This document shows positions 1 through 10,723 of a stretch of 64,000 nucleotides of DNA, one piece after another; the stretch's first letter is position 1, and the number at the start of each line of letters is the position of its first letter. Position numbers and translations under genes: made by a program. Where the stretch lies: assembly GCA_963745755.1 (NCBI GenBank), contig CAVUYP010000001.1, positions 248,001-312,000 of the forward strand, in the 5' to 3' direction. The DNA is from RHKX01 sp963745755. Lineage in GTDB: Bacteria > Actinomycetota > Thermoleophilia > Solirubrobacterales > 70-9. Below the pieces are notes generated by a model. It was not told the DNA's origin. It ran no database searches and saw nothing but the letters and a program-made list of their open reading frames with translations.

Positions 1-636
1 CGCCAGGGGCGGTTTGCAATTGAACGCCAGGCCGAGCATCACCCCGGCCAGGGCGGCCCCGACGCATGGCATCGCGCGACGCGATGCCGCCGCCGCGACC
101 AGCGCCAGACACGACGGTAAGGGCGCCCAGGCAATCGTCAAACGTGGTTGTACCGTAAAACCACAGAGGCGAGCAGAACACGCCGGCCAGCGCCACAACA
201 GCGCCGCTCGCAACGATTGTCCTTGTTGCAGGAACCAGAACGCGTAGACGACCGCCAGGCTGGCGCACGCGAACGCTCCGATACAGGAAAAGAAGAAATG
301 ACGCCGCGGCTCGGCGCTGGGGCCGCTCAAATCGGCCAGCCAGATCGCTGCCGCGCCCAGTACGGAATGAGGAAAGCGGTAAGTCGTGTAGCGGCGGTCG
401 TTGCGGCCGCGAAACACAAGAAAGCCGACGCGCTCGTCGCGCACGATCGAATCGCCATGCTCGACCAGGCTGCGAGCCACCTCGTAACGCGTCAAGCCGT
501 CGAGCACGTCAATCCTGCCGGGACCGGAGAGGCTGACGGCCGCCAGCACGAAGGCAAACAGCCCGGCCAGCGCCACGCAGCGCCAGGCGCGAGAGGCGGA
601 CGGAGTCGTCGTTGTGGATGCGGGGGACGTGTTCAC
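1..636 (-). CDS. Polytopic membrane protein, GT39-like (3' end beyond window, frameshifted)
   Basis: The gene reads leftwards from a GTG at 636, which has an in-frame stop a few codons upstream, and runs off the window start. The N-terminus has one hydrophobic helix at about residues 20-40. It is followed by a charged block with DGLTRYEVARSLVEHGD and YTTYRFPHSVLGAAAIWLAD, a pattern I associate with planctomycete membrane proteins of the dolichyl-phosphate-mannose mannosyltransferase (GT39-like) kind. Near 200-140 the frame slips: SPLWFYGTTTFDDCLGA is in one frame and the flanking hydrophobic sequence in another. I read this as an indel rather than a real end. Function as a lipid-linked sugar transferase is inference from family resemblance only. 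Confidence 0.5.
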   Translation of the reverse strand, partial: MNTSPASTTTTPSASRAWRCVALAGLFAFVLAAVSLSGPGRIDVLDGLTRYEVARSLVEHGDSIVRDERVGFLVFRGRNDRRYTTYRFPHSVLGAAAIWLADLSGPSAEPRRHFFFSCIGAFACASLAVVYAFWFLQQGQSLRAALLWRWPACSARLCGFTVQPRLTIAWAPLPSCLALVAAAASRRAMPCVGAALAGVMLGLAFNCKPPLA

Positions 637-1254
637 GAGTCAAACCTAGCACGGCGGCTCACCGCCGCAGCGAATGGCGCCGCCAGGTGAGATTGTCGAC
701 GTCGGGGCTCCGTTTTCGTCGCTCGAAACGCGGCCGAAAAAAATCTTCAGAATTGTTAAAGCCATCGATTTGACACGCGGCAAAGCTGAACTAGGTTTTC
801 GTAAGCAGCAAGGAACGTATTCACGATCGTTGCTGTTGGGGCCGGCCGCGAGGTCGGCCCTGTGTTGGTTTCCTTTCTGTGATTTCTCAACGACACTTCC
901 TGTTTTGACTTTGCGGAAAGGGCCTGCGCAAAGGCTTGCCGCCACTGCATCCTCGAAAGGGCAAACCGGCCGTAAGGCCGCGTGCGCAAAGCCAAGGGCC
1001 GGACGGGTTCGCTCGGACGGAAGCCTGGTTGCCGAAAGGACGACGCCGAACAAGCGCCTCCATTGATCGGCTTTCCTGAGAGCAAGGCGATTGTTAGCCG
1101 AATGCGGGTTTTGGAAGACGCTTTGCAAGCCGTCGCCGGCGCAGGTCGGCGTTAGCGTCTTCCGGGCCCCATTCACCAAACCGGTTCGTCCTGCGCCCGG
1201 GCCGGCGGCGTCATGCCGGCCGAGGACGAACCAACAAGAAAAGCGGAGGACATT
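637..1254. other. Intergenic region upstream of the flp pilin gene
   Basis: About 600 bases with no ORF that resembles a protein; the open frames on both strands are GC-driven. A TTGACA hexamer lies at 769-774, but its downstream -10 candidate is poor, so I do not call a promoter. This is the leader region between the divergent membrane protein and flp. Confidence 0.4.
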
Positions 1255-1440
1255 ATGAAGAATCTCGCTCTGAAGGTGCAACGTTTCCTCGTTTCGGAAG
1301 ATGGCCCCACTGCGGTTGAATACGCCGTCATGTTGGCCCTGATTGTCATCGTCTGCTTGACGGCGATCACGAGCGTGGGCAGCAAGGCCAGCGCCGTGTT
1401 CCAGAATGTCAGCACGTCGCTAGGCACCACCAGTTCCTAG
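1255..1440 (+). CDS. flp: Flp family type IVb pilin
   Basis: This encodes the major Flp pilin precursor, the subunit polymerised by the Tad apparatus encoded downstream. I start at ATG 1255 because GGAGGA at 1245-1250 is well placed; an upstream in-frame ATG at 1213 has no such site. The 61-residue product has the short charged leader and the Flp core: FLVSEDGPTAVEYAVM (processing Gly, then conserved Glu and Tyr), followed by a hydrophobic helix ALIVIVCLTAITSV. The length is typical of Flp pilins. The cleavage site is likely after the Gly of EDG, by the prepilin peptidase encoded at 3670. A terminator follows directly, so the pilin is probably transcribed as its own abundant short message. 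Confidence 0.92.
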   Translation: MKNLALKVQRFLVSEDGPTAVEYAVMLALIVIVCLTAITSVGSKASAVFQNVSTSLGTTSS

Positions 1441-1508
1441 TCGCCGCTCGCGTCCCGCTGCGCGAGGCACGACGCCCCGCAAGCAAGCTACCATTTCAAC
1501 CGCTAAAT

Positions 1509-1546
1509 CCCTTGGGTCGCAGGACAACGATCCAAGGGGTTTTTTT
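1509..1546 (+). terminator. Rho-independent terminator after flp
   Basis: A 7-bp perfect stem (CCCTTGG at 1509-1515, CCAAGGG at 1532-1538) is followed by a run of seven T at 1540-1546. It sits 70 bases after the flp stop and separates the pilin message from the rest of the locus. Confidence 0.85.
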
Positions 1547-1670
1547 CGCGCCGACGACGCGTGAACGCCGCAGGGCGGCCCGTCTTTTAATTGCGGCGCT
1601 CGGACTGGGGCGAAGCTAGGTTTGGAGAGAAGCGGCGCGCTCGAGCCGACTTCCGCTCCCCAGGAACCCG

Positions 1671-2627
1671 ATGCATGTCCGAACGCCGCGCCCCGCTGCC
1701 TTAATCCTTTCCGACCGGAGTCTCGCCGCTCCCGCCTTCGAAGCCTGGATCAGCCGCGATTCTGCGATCAAGTGGGGCGTCATTGCCCTGCTCGCCGCGG
1801 CCGACGTCGCGCTCTGCTCGCGGCAAGGCCTGCGAGTGCCCTGGCAGACCCTCTTGCCGTCAGCCGGATACCTGGCGCTGCTGGCGCACCGGCGATCTAT
1901 TATTATCGCCGCCGCGAAGAGAGGTTCGTGCTCTGCCTGGCCGCTCTGGCGCAAACCATCGCGTTCATTTCCGCGTTCACGGTCTTAATGTACGCGGTCG
2001 CAACTTTCGCACGCCCGCTCTGCGACGCACAGCTTGCGGGCTTCGACCGCTACTGCGGGGTGAGCGTGCCTGCCATCCGCGCGTGGACCGCCGAACACGG
2101 CGCCGTGCGATGGATGATGAACGCCGCCTATGGCACGTTGCTGTTTCAGTTGCCGGCGATCGTCATCTTGCTGGGCCTGCTGGGCGATCGACGATCGCTG
2201 GAGACCTTCATCACGCAGGACATCGTCGCCGCGATGCTGACCGTAGCGCTGTTCGCCGCGTTGCCGGCGGCGGGGCCCTTCAGCTACTACGGTTATGAAC
2301 TTTCACCCGATCAAGCGCACTACTTGGAGCATTTTCAGCAGCTTCGCAGCGGCGACATGCGGAACGTCTCGCTGCAAGGCGCGGCCGGCCTGGTGACGTT
2401 TCCGTCGTTCCACACGGCCGAGGCGATCTTGATGGCGCTGGCCTTCCGGCGCCGCCGCGCTGTTTGCGGCGTTCGCCTCGCTCAACGTCCTTGTCGTCCT
2501 GTCGACAATGACCACGGGCTGGCACTATTTCGCGGACGTGGTCGCCGGCGCCATCGTCGCCGGTCTCAGTTTCTGGCTCGTGCAGGCCGCATCGTCGTGG
2601 ATTTATCCGACTCGTTCACAGAACTAG
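1671..2627 (+). CDS. PAP2 superfamily membrane phosphatase (two frameshifts)
   Basis: The composite runs from ATG 1671, changes frame near 1890 and again near 2455, and ends at TAG 2625-2627. It is an integral membrane protein with about six hydrophobic segments. The phosphatase signature is present: FPSFHTAEAI (the Ser-x-His motif of the PAP2_3/inositol-phosphorylceramide-synthase type, PSFHT rather than PSGH) and GWHYFADVVAG (His nucleophile and Asp). The C-terminus WIYPTRSQN lies in the third frame. Such enzymes act on lipid phosphates in the membrane; the substrate here is unknown. It lies inside the Tad region, but a role in pilus assembly is not implied by the family. Confidence 0.8.
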
Positions 2628-2635
2628 CGCCTTCA

Positions 2636-3246
2636 TCACGCCGACGTCGCGGCCAGTTCCGCTTCGGACCGGGCGTCCGCGTTGGCGATCGTTGGGTCGG
2701 TCGGTTTTCGAAACACGAACAGATGATTCAAACCAAGTTGGAAGCGACGGTGAACGAGCAACGGCAATCCGGCGCCGACGAAGCACGCGGGCGTTTGCCG
2801 GACGTCGAAGCCGTAGTGTTCCTCCAGGCTCATGCCGTCGATCACGCGCAGGAATTTCAGCGCGGCCAACAGGTAATCCACCGCCGGACAGGGCACGGTG
2901 ATCAGCGCCACCCCGCCGGGACGCAATCAGCGCCGGCAAGCGTCGGCCAGCGACCGTTGCGCAGCCGGCGGCATATGTTCCAGGACCGCCAGCATGGCGA
3001 TCGCGTCGAAGTCGCCGGCATGGTCCGGAAGCGCCTGGGAAAACGCCCCTTGATCCGCCGGCAGCTCGGGTTGAAGTCCGAGTCTTCGATGCCGGGATCG
3101 ACCCCCAGGTACGCGCCAACTCCGGAGCGAGACGCGCCAACGCTCCATCGGCGCAGCCAATGTCGAGCAGTCGGGCGCCCGGCTTCAGGTAAGGACGGAT
3201 CTTGGCGAATGCGCCAGCGTTGCAGCAGCCGGTCAACGGTCTTCAT
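2636..3246 (-). CDS. Class I SAM-dependent methyltransferase (frameshifted)
   Basis: Read leftwards from ATG 3246 (MKTVDRLLQRWR), this is split over at least three frames that join into one methyltransferase. Motif I is GARLLDIGCADGALARLAPE, the acidic end of strand 2 is YLGVDPGIED, motif post-II is FDAIAMLAVLEHMPP, and motif III is LMRPGGVALITVP. The C-terminal half (SLEEHYGFDVRQTP and on) reads cleanly to the stop at 2636. The acceptor is unknown; LEHM and PGG resemble Methyltransf_11/12 proteins acting on small molecules or sugars. The gene converges on the PAP2 gene with only 8 bases between stops. Confidence 0.78.
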
Positions 3247-3669
3247 GGCAGGTTCTCTTCGAGGCAAGGCGCGGCGGCCGGGGGAAGCGATCGGTCGGCC
3301 TGCTTACGTCGCGCAGGTCCTGCCTTAACACCTATGCCACGCACAGCGACAGTCAAGCGACGCCGTTCAGGCAAGTTCCAGGAAAAAAAGAGATAAAGCG
3401 GCCGTCCCGGCGCGATTTTCTGACCTATGGTTGGGAATATACGGTTCTTGGCGTTGCGCAATGGCGTGACAGGGAACCAGGAGGCAAGTCAGATGTATCC
3501 AGTAATTCCCTGGGAAAATATGGCGGCGCGGCCCAAGTGCTGCTGACGCTGTTCGCTCTGGCGGCGGCCGGCTTGAATTTTTTGTTTTCAACCCGTGGGT
3601 AAAGCCGCCGGCGCAGTGCCTCTGCCGACCTCGCGAGCGTCCTCACTGAAAAATTGAACGGAGATCAGC
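3247..3669. other. Intergenic region before the prepilin peptidase
   Basis: No convincing gene. One very short stretch near 3510-3600 translates to a hydrophobic helix (AAQVLLTLFALAAAGLNFLF) ending at a TAA, and an SD-like AGGAGG at 3479-3484 lies upstream in another frame. It could be a tiny membrane peptide split by an indel, but I would not call it. Confidence 0.3.
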
Positions 3670-4237
3670 GTGTTCCCTTCTATCCCTGCAACTGAAAGTT
3701 TGACTCAGCATGGGCCCATCTGGTTCGTGACGCTCGCCTTGATCGTGGCCGCCGTCATTGACGGCTGGAAGCTCAAGGTGCCGAATTGGCTGACGCTGCC
3801 GATGATTGTCGGCGGATGGGTCTATTGCGGCGCCACGCTGGGCTGGGAAGGGCTTGGCTGGAGCATGGCGGCCACTGGGGTCGGCCTGGCTGCTGCTGCC
3901 GGCTTACGCCATCGGCGGCATGGGCGCCGGCGATGTCAAACTGCTCGCAGGCGTCGGAGCCTGGCTGGCGGCCCCGCTCACCCTGGTTTACGCATTTTGC
4001 GTATCGGCCTTGATTGGGGGCGTGATCGCTGTGCTGATGGTCCTGTACCGCAAGGCATGGGACAAACACTTGAGTCAATTCTGGTTGATCGCCAATGAAA
4101 TTTGGACGATTCGCGATCCCGACCAACTGTCGACCGTCGCCGCAGGACGCAAAAGCTCTATGCTGCTCTTGCCTTACGGCATTCCGATCGCGATCGGTTC
4201 CATTCTGTATTTCGCCTGGGCGGGAATGCTGATTTAA
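3670..4237 (+). CDS. cpaA: Prepilin peptidase CpaA/TadV (A24 family, one frameshift)
   Basis: This is the aspartic membrane protease that removes the leader from Flp prepilins. The start is GTG 3670 with GGAG just upstream. Both catalytic aspartates are visible in the usual context: AAVIDGWKLKVPNWLTLPM for the first and GAGDVKLLAGVGAWL for the second. The frame changes near 3885 between these blocks, so the gene is split into two overlapping open frames; a single indel restores it. The product is about 188 residues with five to six membrane helices, close to the short TadV-type peptidases that lack an N-methylation domain. It is separated from cpaB by 430 bases without a gene. Confidence 0.88.
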
Positions 4238-4666
4238 CGGTCGCCGAGCGCCGCCGGCGCCGTAAAAGTCAGCCTCCATCCTCGAAATCGTGCAGAGTGC
4301 GATTTGAAAGTGGAGAAGATCTGCCGGTTGTGCCGAAAAAATCGATGGGAAACGGCGCGTCACGACGGTGCGATGTCGTTGCCTGTTTGACTAGGATTCG
4401 CAGGCGATCGGCTCCGTTCGGGCGCCGGTTGTAGTGCTTCTTCGCTTCGGACGCGTAGTAACGGTTGTGGTCAACCGGCGGCCGTTGCGGGCGGCGCCCA
4501 ATTCGATCAAGTCACTTGGCGAAGGTCGCCAATGTTGTTAGTTGGAACGATGGTAGCGGCCGAAGCCGTGATCGTTCGCGAACCTAGGCAAACAAGAGGC
4601 CGCACTCAGTCGGAGCCCTTCCGTAGCGAGAGCGAGCCTCGACGAGTGGCGGCTTGAGGGGGGGAC
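4238..4666. other. Intergenic region before cpaB
   Basis: About 430 bases in which I see no gene and no clear terminator. A long G-run (GAGGGGGGGAC, 4656-4666) immediately before cpaB serves as its ribosome binding site. Confidence 0.4.
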
Positions 4667-5762
4667 ATGCGTCCTAAATCACTGGTTTTATTGGTTCTGG
4701 CGTTGGGTTGCGGCCTGGTGGCTTCGATCGGCATCAATCAGGTGATGGCCAATCGGAGCGTCGGCCCGTCGACTGACGCCGGAGAGACCACGCCGATATT
4801 CGTCGCGCTCGGCGAAGTCGGTATTGGCGATCCGTTGACGGCCGAAATGTTGAAGCTTGAAGAGTGGCCCAAGGCCAAAGTTCCCGCGGGAGCTTTGAGC
4901 AAACTGGAAGACGTGGAAGGCCGGCGTTGCAAGCAGCGCTTTCTACCCGGGAGAGCCGATCCTGGAAGCGAAGCTGCTGGCGCCGGGCGAAAAAGGGCAA
5001 AGCGCGACGGACCTGATTCCCAAGGGGTATCGCGTCGTCCCCATCCGCGTGGATGCCGTAAGCAGCAGCAGCGGCATGATCCTTCCGGGCGACCGCGTCG
5101 ATGTGATGGTGCACATTTCGGAAAACCAGGGCAGGGGCGTTCCCTACGCGCGGACGCAGACCTTTCTGCAGAACATCAAAGTCTTCGCCGTTGACGACCT
5201 GTTCAGTCGCAACGACGAGGCTACCGTTTCCGCCAAGACGATCTCTTTGCTGGTCACGCCCAACCAGGCGGAACTGGTGATGCTCGCCGCCCAACTCGGC
5301 TCAGTGCAGCTCGTGATGCGCAGTGCAGCGGACGACAGCGACGAGCCGACTGACGGCGCCGACGTCCAGGAACTGCTGACGGGCATCCAATCGAACGTCC
5401 CGAAGGGGGCCGCTCCCGACACGAAGGAAGGCCTGCTGAGCCTGCTAAAGCCTGCCGAGCCGGCTCCGTCGAAACCGGCGACAGCGGCTGCTCCGGTTCC
5501 TGAACCGACGCCCGTTGCGCCCCCAGAGCCGCCCAAAGTCTTCACGATGTTGCTGATCCGGGGCCCGAACGCCGAGACGCTCGAGTTTCCGGACGACAAA
5601 CATCCGCCTGAACATGTGGGCGGAAATTCGGCGCCGATAACCAGCCTCGGCCAACCGGAACTGCCGTCGACGGAAGACGACGCCCCGACCGATGAAGAAA
5701 CGACCGACGACATGTCTCCTGAGGACGACCCGCCAGCGGCCGCTTCGCGGACGGACTTCTGA
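4667..5762 (+). CDS. cpaB: Flp pilus assembly protein CpaB/RcpC (SAF domain, one frameshift)
   Basis: CpaB is a periplasmic Tad component with an SAF (antifreeze-like) domain, thought to contact the secretin. From ATG 4667 the product starts with a single N-terminal helix (SLVLLVLALGCGLVASIGI), then the SAF core PIFVALGEVGIGDPLTAEML. The frame slips near 4930 and resumes as EPILEAKLLAPGEKG, then YRVVPIRVDAVSSSSGMILP and GDRVDVMVHI, the RcpC/CpaB signature. TISLLVTPNQAELVMLAAQL is also typical. The last 140 residues are a Pro/Ala/Glu-rich low-complexity tail ending at 5762, longer than in proteobacterial CpaB. Confidence 0.88.
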
Positions 5763-5948
5763 ACCGCGATCGCCGGCCGAGCTCTTGCTTCCGTCGTTCG
5801 ACGCGCGAGCGAAGTTCGCGGCAGACATGCAGGCTAGAATCAGATCAATCGCCGCCTGAACGGATGTGTCAGCGGCAGGCCGTCATGGAAACGACGGCCG
5901 TGCGCAGAATGAGTGGAATTAACGGATTAATCCAAGGAAGCACCACGG

Positions 5949-7864
5949 ATGTTGACTTCATTGCTGCGGCGAACTGCCGCTCAACTTGGGGCTTCGATTG
6001 AAGCTGGCTGTAAGCGACTGCCGGCAATAGCGGGATGCCTGGGTTTTGCCGGTTGTATCGCGATCGCTTCGAACCCGCATTTTGCGGCAGCGCAGCAGTT
6101 AAAGGTCGAGGCGCCAAAAGCCGTGGTGCACAAGCTGCAAGGCGCGAACGAGTCGATGGAGTTGATCGTCAACACGAGCCGCATCTTGACGCTGGACCAG
6201 AAGATTCCGCGAGCCCAGGTTAACAATCCTGACATTCTTGAGCTGACGCCTCTTTCGGCCACGCAGATTCAGATCATGGCCAAAAAGCCCGGCGTGACCC
6301 AGGTCAACCTGTGGGACGAGGACGACCACGTTCACTCGGTGGACGTGATCGTGTTCGCCGACAGCCAGGAGTTGACGATGCTCCTGAAACAGTTGTTTCC
6401 CAAGGCGGCGCTCAAGGTCACGCCGCTGCCCAACAGCGTGATGATTTCCGGCTGGGTCGACGATCCGAACATGGTTCGCAAAATCATCGCCATTTCGGAA
6501 GAGTATCACCCCAAGGTGCTCAACAACATCACGGTGGGCGGCGTGCAGCAGGTGTTATTGCAGATCAAGGTTTACGAAGTCTCGCGCACCAAGCTGCGCG
6601 CAACTCGGTTTCGACTGGGGCAACTTGACGAGCCGCGGCGACCTGGCCGTGCAGGGCGTGGGCGGTCTGATTAACGCCGCCGCAGCGGCCGGTACGCCGC
6701 CGAAAGGTTTTGCGGCGGGCACCGGCATGGCGGCCGCCGGCGCAAACGTTTACCTGGGGCGTGGTCAGCCCAGGCAACTCGTTTTTCGGCGTGCTCGACG
6801 TGCTCCAAGCGCGGAGCGTCGCCAAGGTGCTCGCCGAACCGCAATTGACCACCGTCAGCGGCCGTCCGGCGTTCTTCAACGTCGGCGGCGAATTCCCGAT
6901 TCTGGTGCCGCAAAGCTTGGGTACGTTGTCGATTCAATACAAGAAATTCGGCACCCAGGTCGACTTCGTGCCGATTGTGCTCGGCAACGGAGCAATCCGC
7001 CTGGAAGTCCGGCCGCGCGTGAGCGAAATCGACGAATCTCGCAGCGTCTCCATCAACGGCACGACCGTCCCGGGCCTGCGAACGCGCGAGATCGACACCG
7101 GCGCCGAAATGCAAGCCGGGCAGACGCTGGCGATCGCCGGGTTGGTGCAGATGCGCATCGAAGACGATACGCGAGGCGTTCCCTGGTTGAGCGACCTGCC
7201 CTTCTTCGGCGTGCCGTTCCGGAAGATGACCGAGACGATCAACGAAATCGAACTGCTGATCCTGGTGACCCCGCAGCTTGTCGAGGCCATGGATCCCTGC
7301 GACGTGCCGACATCGATTCCGGGCATGGCCAGCAGCGTGCCCAGCGACTGGCAATTCTATGTCCGGGGCCACGTGGAAGTGCCCAACTGCGATCCGACCG
7401 GCCAGTTGCTGGGCCCCTACCCGAGCGGCCCCTTCGGCGGCGGCTACCATCCGATCGGCGCGGGCCCCATGCCGGGTGGAGCCATGCCGGGTGGAGCCAT
7501 GCCGACGGATCCTGACGGCACGGTCGTTCCAGGCTCGGTGCGAATGCGGGAACGCGTGCCGCCGGGAACCCAGGAAGCGCCGCTGCCGCCGGCCAGGTCG
7601 CAGCCGCCCGCCGGCCCTCGAGCTGCGGGGCCCAAACTCGACGAACAATCACGCCGCCGCACGATCCGCTTGCCCGAGATCGGGGCGTCGTCTCGCCGAC
7701 AGCCGGCGGCTTTCATGCCCGGCCGCAACACGTCGCCGGCGGCGCCTGGCCGATCCAGCCTGCAGAAAGCGTCTATTCGGACCATGCCGGCTGCGCCCGC
7801 GGCGCCGAAACGCCAGAAAATGGCGCCGGGATTCATCGGTCCCACCGGTTATGACCTACGTTAG
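5949..7864 (+). CDS. cpaC: Secretin CpaC/RcpA of the Tad pilus (two frameshifts)
   Basis: This is the outer-membrane secretin through which the Flp pilus exits. ATG 5949 follows AAGGAAG at 5934-5940. A signal peptide (IAGCLGFAGCIAIAS..AAAQQ) leads into the pilus-formation N-terminal domain (SRILTLDQKIPRAQVNNPDI, MAKKPGVTQVNLWDED) and a BON-like segment (PNSVMISGWVDDPN). Frames change near 6600 and 6745. The secretin core then reads cleanly: VAKVLAEPQLTTVSGRPAFF, GGEFPILVPQ, RLEVRPRVSEID, AGQTLAIAGLVQ, VPWLSDLPFFGVPFRK and ELLILVTPQLVE. A Pro/Gly-rich tail of about 170 residues follows, with a short MPGGA direct repeat near 7470-7501. Length and order match Tad secretins. Confidence 0.92.
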
Positions 7865-7974
7865 ACGTAGGGTGCATCAGGAAACGGACGTGAATCAGCG
7901 CAGAGGTCGCTCGAGGCCATCTGCATCATTCGCCGTCGCGCGCGAAGCAAGAGCGTAACAAGGCAACAGACGTA

Positions 7975-9208
7975 ATGAGTAACGTGCTCCGCCTGGCGAT
8001 CGTCGACCCCTGCGACGCCACTCGCGATAGTTTGAAAACCATGCTGCTGGGGATGGACCGGGTCTGGCTGGAAGCCGAGTGCTCGCGCTACGAATTCTTC
8101 GCGGACGTGGTCGCTCAAACCCACCCCGACATTGGCATCGTGGCCCTCGACCAGGACGTCGACAAGGCCTTGGACCTGGTCCATCGGCTGAACGAGACGT
8201 CGCCTGAGTGCAGCATACTTGTGCTCAGCTCGTCGTCCGACGGCAAGGTGATCCTGCAGGCGATGCGCGCCGGCGCCAAGGAGTTCCTGAACCAGCCCGT
8301 GCGGATGCGAAGATCTGCTCGATTCCTTGGAACGAATCAGCGACCGTAAATTCGGCCGCGGCGAAGCGAAAGCCCGCGGCAGCGCAGGTGATCGCCGTCG
8401 CCGGAGCGACCGGCGGGGTGGGCACAACGAGCCTGGCGGTCAATCTGGGATGCGCCCTGGCCCAGGATCCCAAGAACTCGGTGGCGCTGGTCGATCTGGA
8501 TCTCTGTCTGGGCGACGCCGACGTATTTCTCGATACGATTCCCGACTACACGCTGGTTGACGTCGCGCAGAACGTCACGCGTCTCGATTTCGCGCTGCTG
8601 AAGCGCTCGCTGACCAAGCATTCTTCCGGCTTGTTTCTGCTGCCGCGCCCGCTGCAGATGGAGGACATGGCGCTGATCACGCCCGACGACCTGCAACGCG
8701 TCATCGGGCTGTTGAAGGCGACTTTCACGCATCTCGTGCTGGATCTGTCCAAGAGCTACACCGCGCTCGACCAGGTCGCGCTGCAGATGGCCACCCAGAT
8801 CCTGCTGGTCACGCAGTTGGACTTGCCTTGCTTGCGGAACGTCGTGCGTTTGATGATGTCGTTCGGCAACATGAAGGGCGTGGTCGACAAGGTCAAGATC
8901 ATCGTCAACCGCGTTGGACTGGACAACGGCAACATCAGTCTGAAGAAGGCCGCAGGACACGATCGGACGCGAGATCTTCTGGCAGTTGCCCAACGATTAC
9001 CGCACGATGGTCGAAGTCCGCAACAACGGCGTGCCGCTGGTGGAACAGGCGCCCAAGGCGGCCATCACGCAAGCCGTCGTCGATCTGGCGCAGCGCGCTC
9101 TCCGGCGCCAATTCGGAGCCGGACGGCGAAAGCGACGCGGCTAAATCGGGCGCCCGCTCCTTCTTCAATCTGTGGCCCATCAAGAGCAAGGGCCAGCCGG
9201 CCAAATAG
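7975..9208 (+). CDS. cpaE: Pilus assembly ATPase CpaE/TadZ (frameshifted)
   Basis: TadZ/CpaE is a MinD/ParA-like ATPase that localises the Tad machine. ATG 7975 begins a receiver-like domain (LRLAIVDPCDATRDSLKTML, LVLSSSSDGKVILQAMRAGA). After a slip at about 8305, SLERISDRKFGRGEAKARG is in one frame and the ATPase in another: QVIAVAGATGGVGTTSLAVN, ALVDLDLCLGDADVFLD and HLVLDLSKSYTALD. The P-loop lacks the ParA signature lysine and has Thr where the Walker lysine is expected, as in many TadZ proteins. A further slip near 8960 leads to IFWQLPNDYRTMVEVRNNG and the end at 9208. It sits between the secretin and cpaF as in other Tad operons. Confidence 0.88.
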
Positions 9209-9386
9209 GTTGCGGCCAGCAAGTTCTCCAGGGAGCGATGGGTGCGCTTCGCTTGAATTCCTGGAAACTGAATCTCGTGCGTCCGCACTCCGTTTCCTGA
9301 GCTATGCTTGCTGAGGCGAGCGCTTCTGCGCTCCGCGTGCGCGATTGACCTGCCTCGAAAAACCTCACCGCCGCAATAATTTCGCT

Positions 9387-10708
9387 ATGGCCAAGTCTCC
9401 CCCCACTGCCGCGCGCAGCGGCGAAAAATCACAAGACTCCGACTTCGAAGATCTCAAGCAGCGGATCCACAGCAAGCTGGTCGACAAGCTCGACCTGTCC
9501 CGGGTCGGCGAACTGGAGGGCGACGTCCTGCGCCGCGAAATCCGCCTGGTGGTCGAGCACCTCTGCGACACCGAAGACACGCTGCTCAACCGCAGCCGAG
9601 CGCGAACGGCTGGTCGAGGAAGTGCTCGACGAAACGTTCGGCCTCGGCCCGCTGGAACTGCTGCTGAAGGATCCGACGATCAGCGACATCCTGATCAACG
9701 GCCCGAAGAACATCTACGTGCGAGCGCCGCGGCAAGATGGAAAAGACGAGCGTCGTCTTCCGCGACAATCGCACCTGATGCAGATCATCGACCGCATCGT
9801 GTCGCAAGGTGGGCCGGCGCGTGGACGAAACCTGCCCGATGGTCGACGCCCGCATGCCCGACGGCTCGCGTTTGAACGCCATCATTCCGCCGCTGGCGCT
9901 GGACGGGGCCGCGTCTCGATTCGTCGCTTCGGCGCCAATCCGCTGAAGCTGGAGGACTTGCTGAACTACAAGGCCTTCACGCCCGAAATGGTGATGCTCC
10001 TGGAAGGCGCCATCAAGGCCCGGTTGAACATCATCATCTCCGGCGGCACGGGCTCCGGCAAAACGACGCTGCTCAACACGCTGTCCAGCTTCATCTCCAA
10101 CACCGACCGCATCGTCACGATCGAAGACGCCGCGGAACTGCAACTGCAGCAGGACCACGTCGTGCGGCTGGAGACCCGGCCGCCCAACATCGAAGGCAAG
10201 GGGGCGATCACCGCCACCGACCTGGTGCGCAACGCCTTGCGTATGCGTCCCGAACGAATCATCATCGGCGAGTGCCGCGGTCCGGAAACGCTGGACATGC
10301 TCCAGGCCATGAACACCGGCCACGAAGGCTCGATGACCACGATTGCACGCCAACACGCCGCGCGACGCCATGGCGCGTCTGGAAACCATGATCATGATGG
10401 CCGGCTTCGAACTGCCGCTGAAGGCCATGCGCCAGCAGATCGCCAGCGCCGTCGACCTGATCGTGCAGGCCAACCGCCTGCAAGGCGGGCCGCGCAAAGA
10501 TCACCGCACATCACCGAAATCGTCGGCATGGAGCAGGACACGTCGTCATGCAGGACATCTACCACTACGACCAGGAGGGCATCGACGAGAACGGCCGGGC
10601 CTACGGCAGGTTCGATGGCCACCGGCATCCGGCCCGGCGTTCATGGATCGGCTGGAGTCGGCCGGCGTGCCGCTTGCCCGCCAGCGCCTTCCGCGCAACG
10701 AGTCATGA
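9387..10708 (+). CDS. cpaF: Tad secretion ATPase CpaF/TadA (many frameshifts)
   Basis: CpaF powers Flp pilus extension and retraction at the inner membrane. I start at ATG 9387 (MAKSPPTAARSGEKSQ). The reading frame is broken roughly every 100-200 bases up to 9900 and after 10340, yet the concatenated product is a full CpaF: FGLGPLELLLKDPTISDILI, SRLNAIIPPLALDG, SIRRFGANPLKLEDLL, Walker A SGGTGSGKTTLLNTLSSF, the Asp box IVTIEDAAELQL, Walker B RPERIIIGECRGPETLDML and the His box NTGHEGSMTTI. The C-terminus GIRPAFMDRLESAGVP ends at TGA 10706-10708; a further indel could extend it to 10719. Individual breaks look like one-base gains or losses. Confidence 0.9.
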
Positions 10709-10723
10709 TGGAGGACTGAGTCA

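Noticed and set aside
646..1281. 211-residue minus-strand open frame upstream of flp
   Set aside because: Arg/Ala-rich translation with no family resemblance; it overlaps the flp ribosome binding site on the opposite strand.
7462..7501. Short tandem repeat encoding MPGGAMPGGAMP
   Set aside because: Two copies of a 15-base unit in the low-complexity tail of the secretin; not a separate element.
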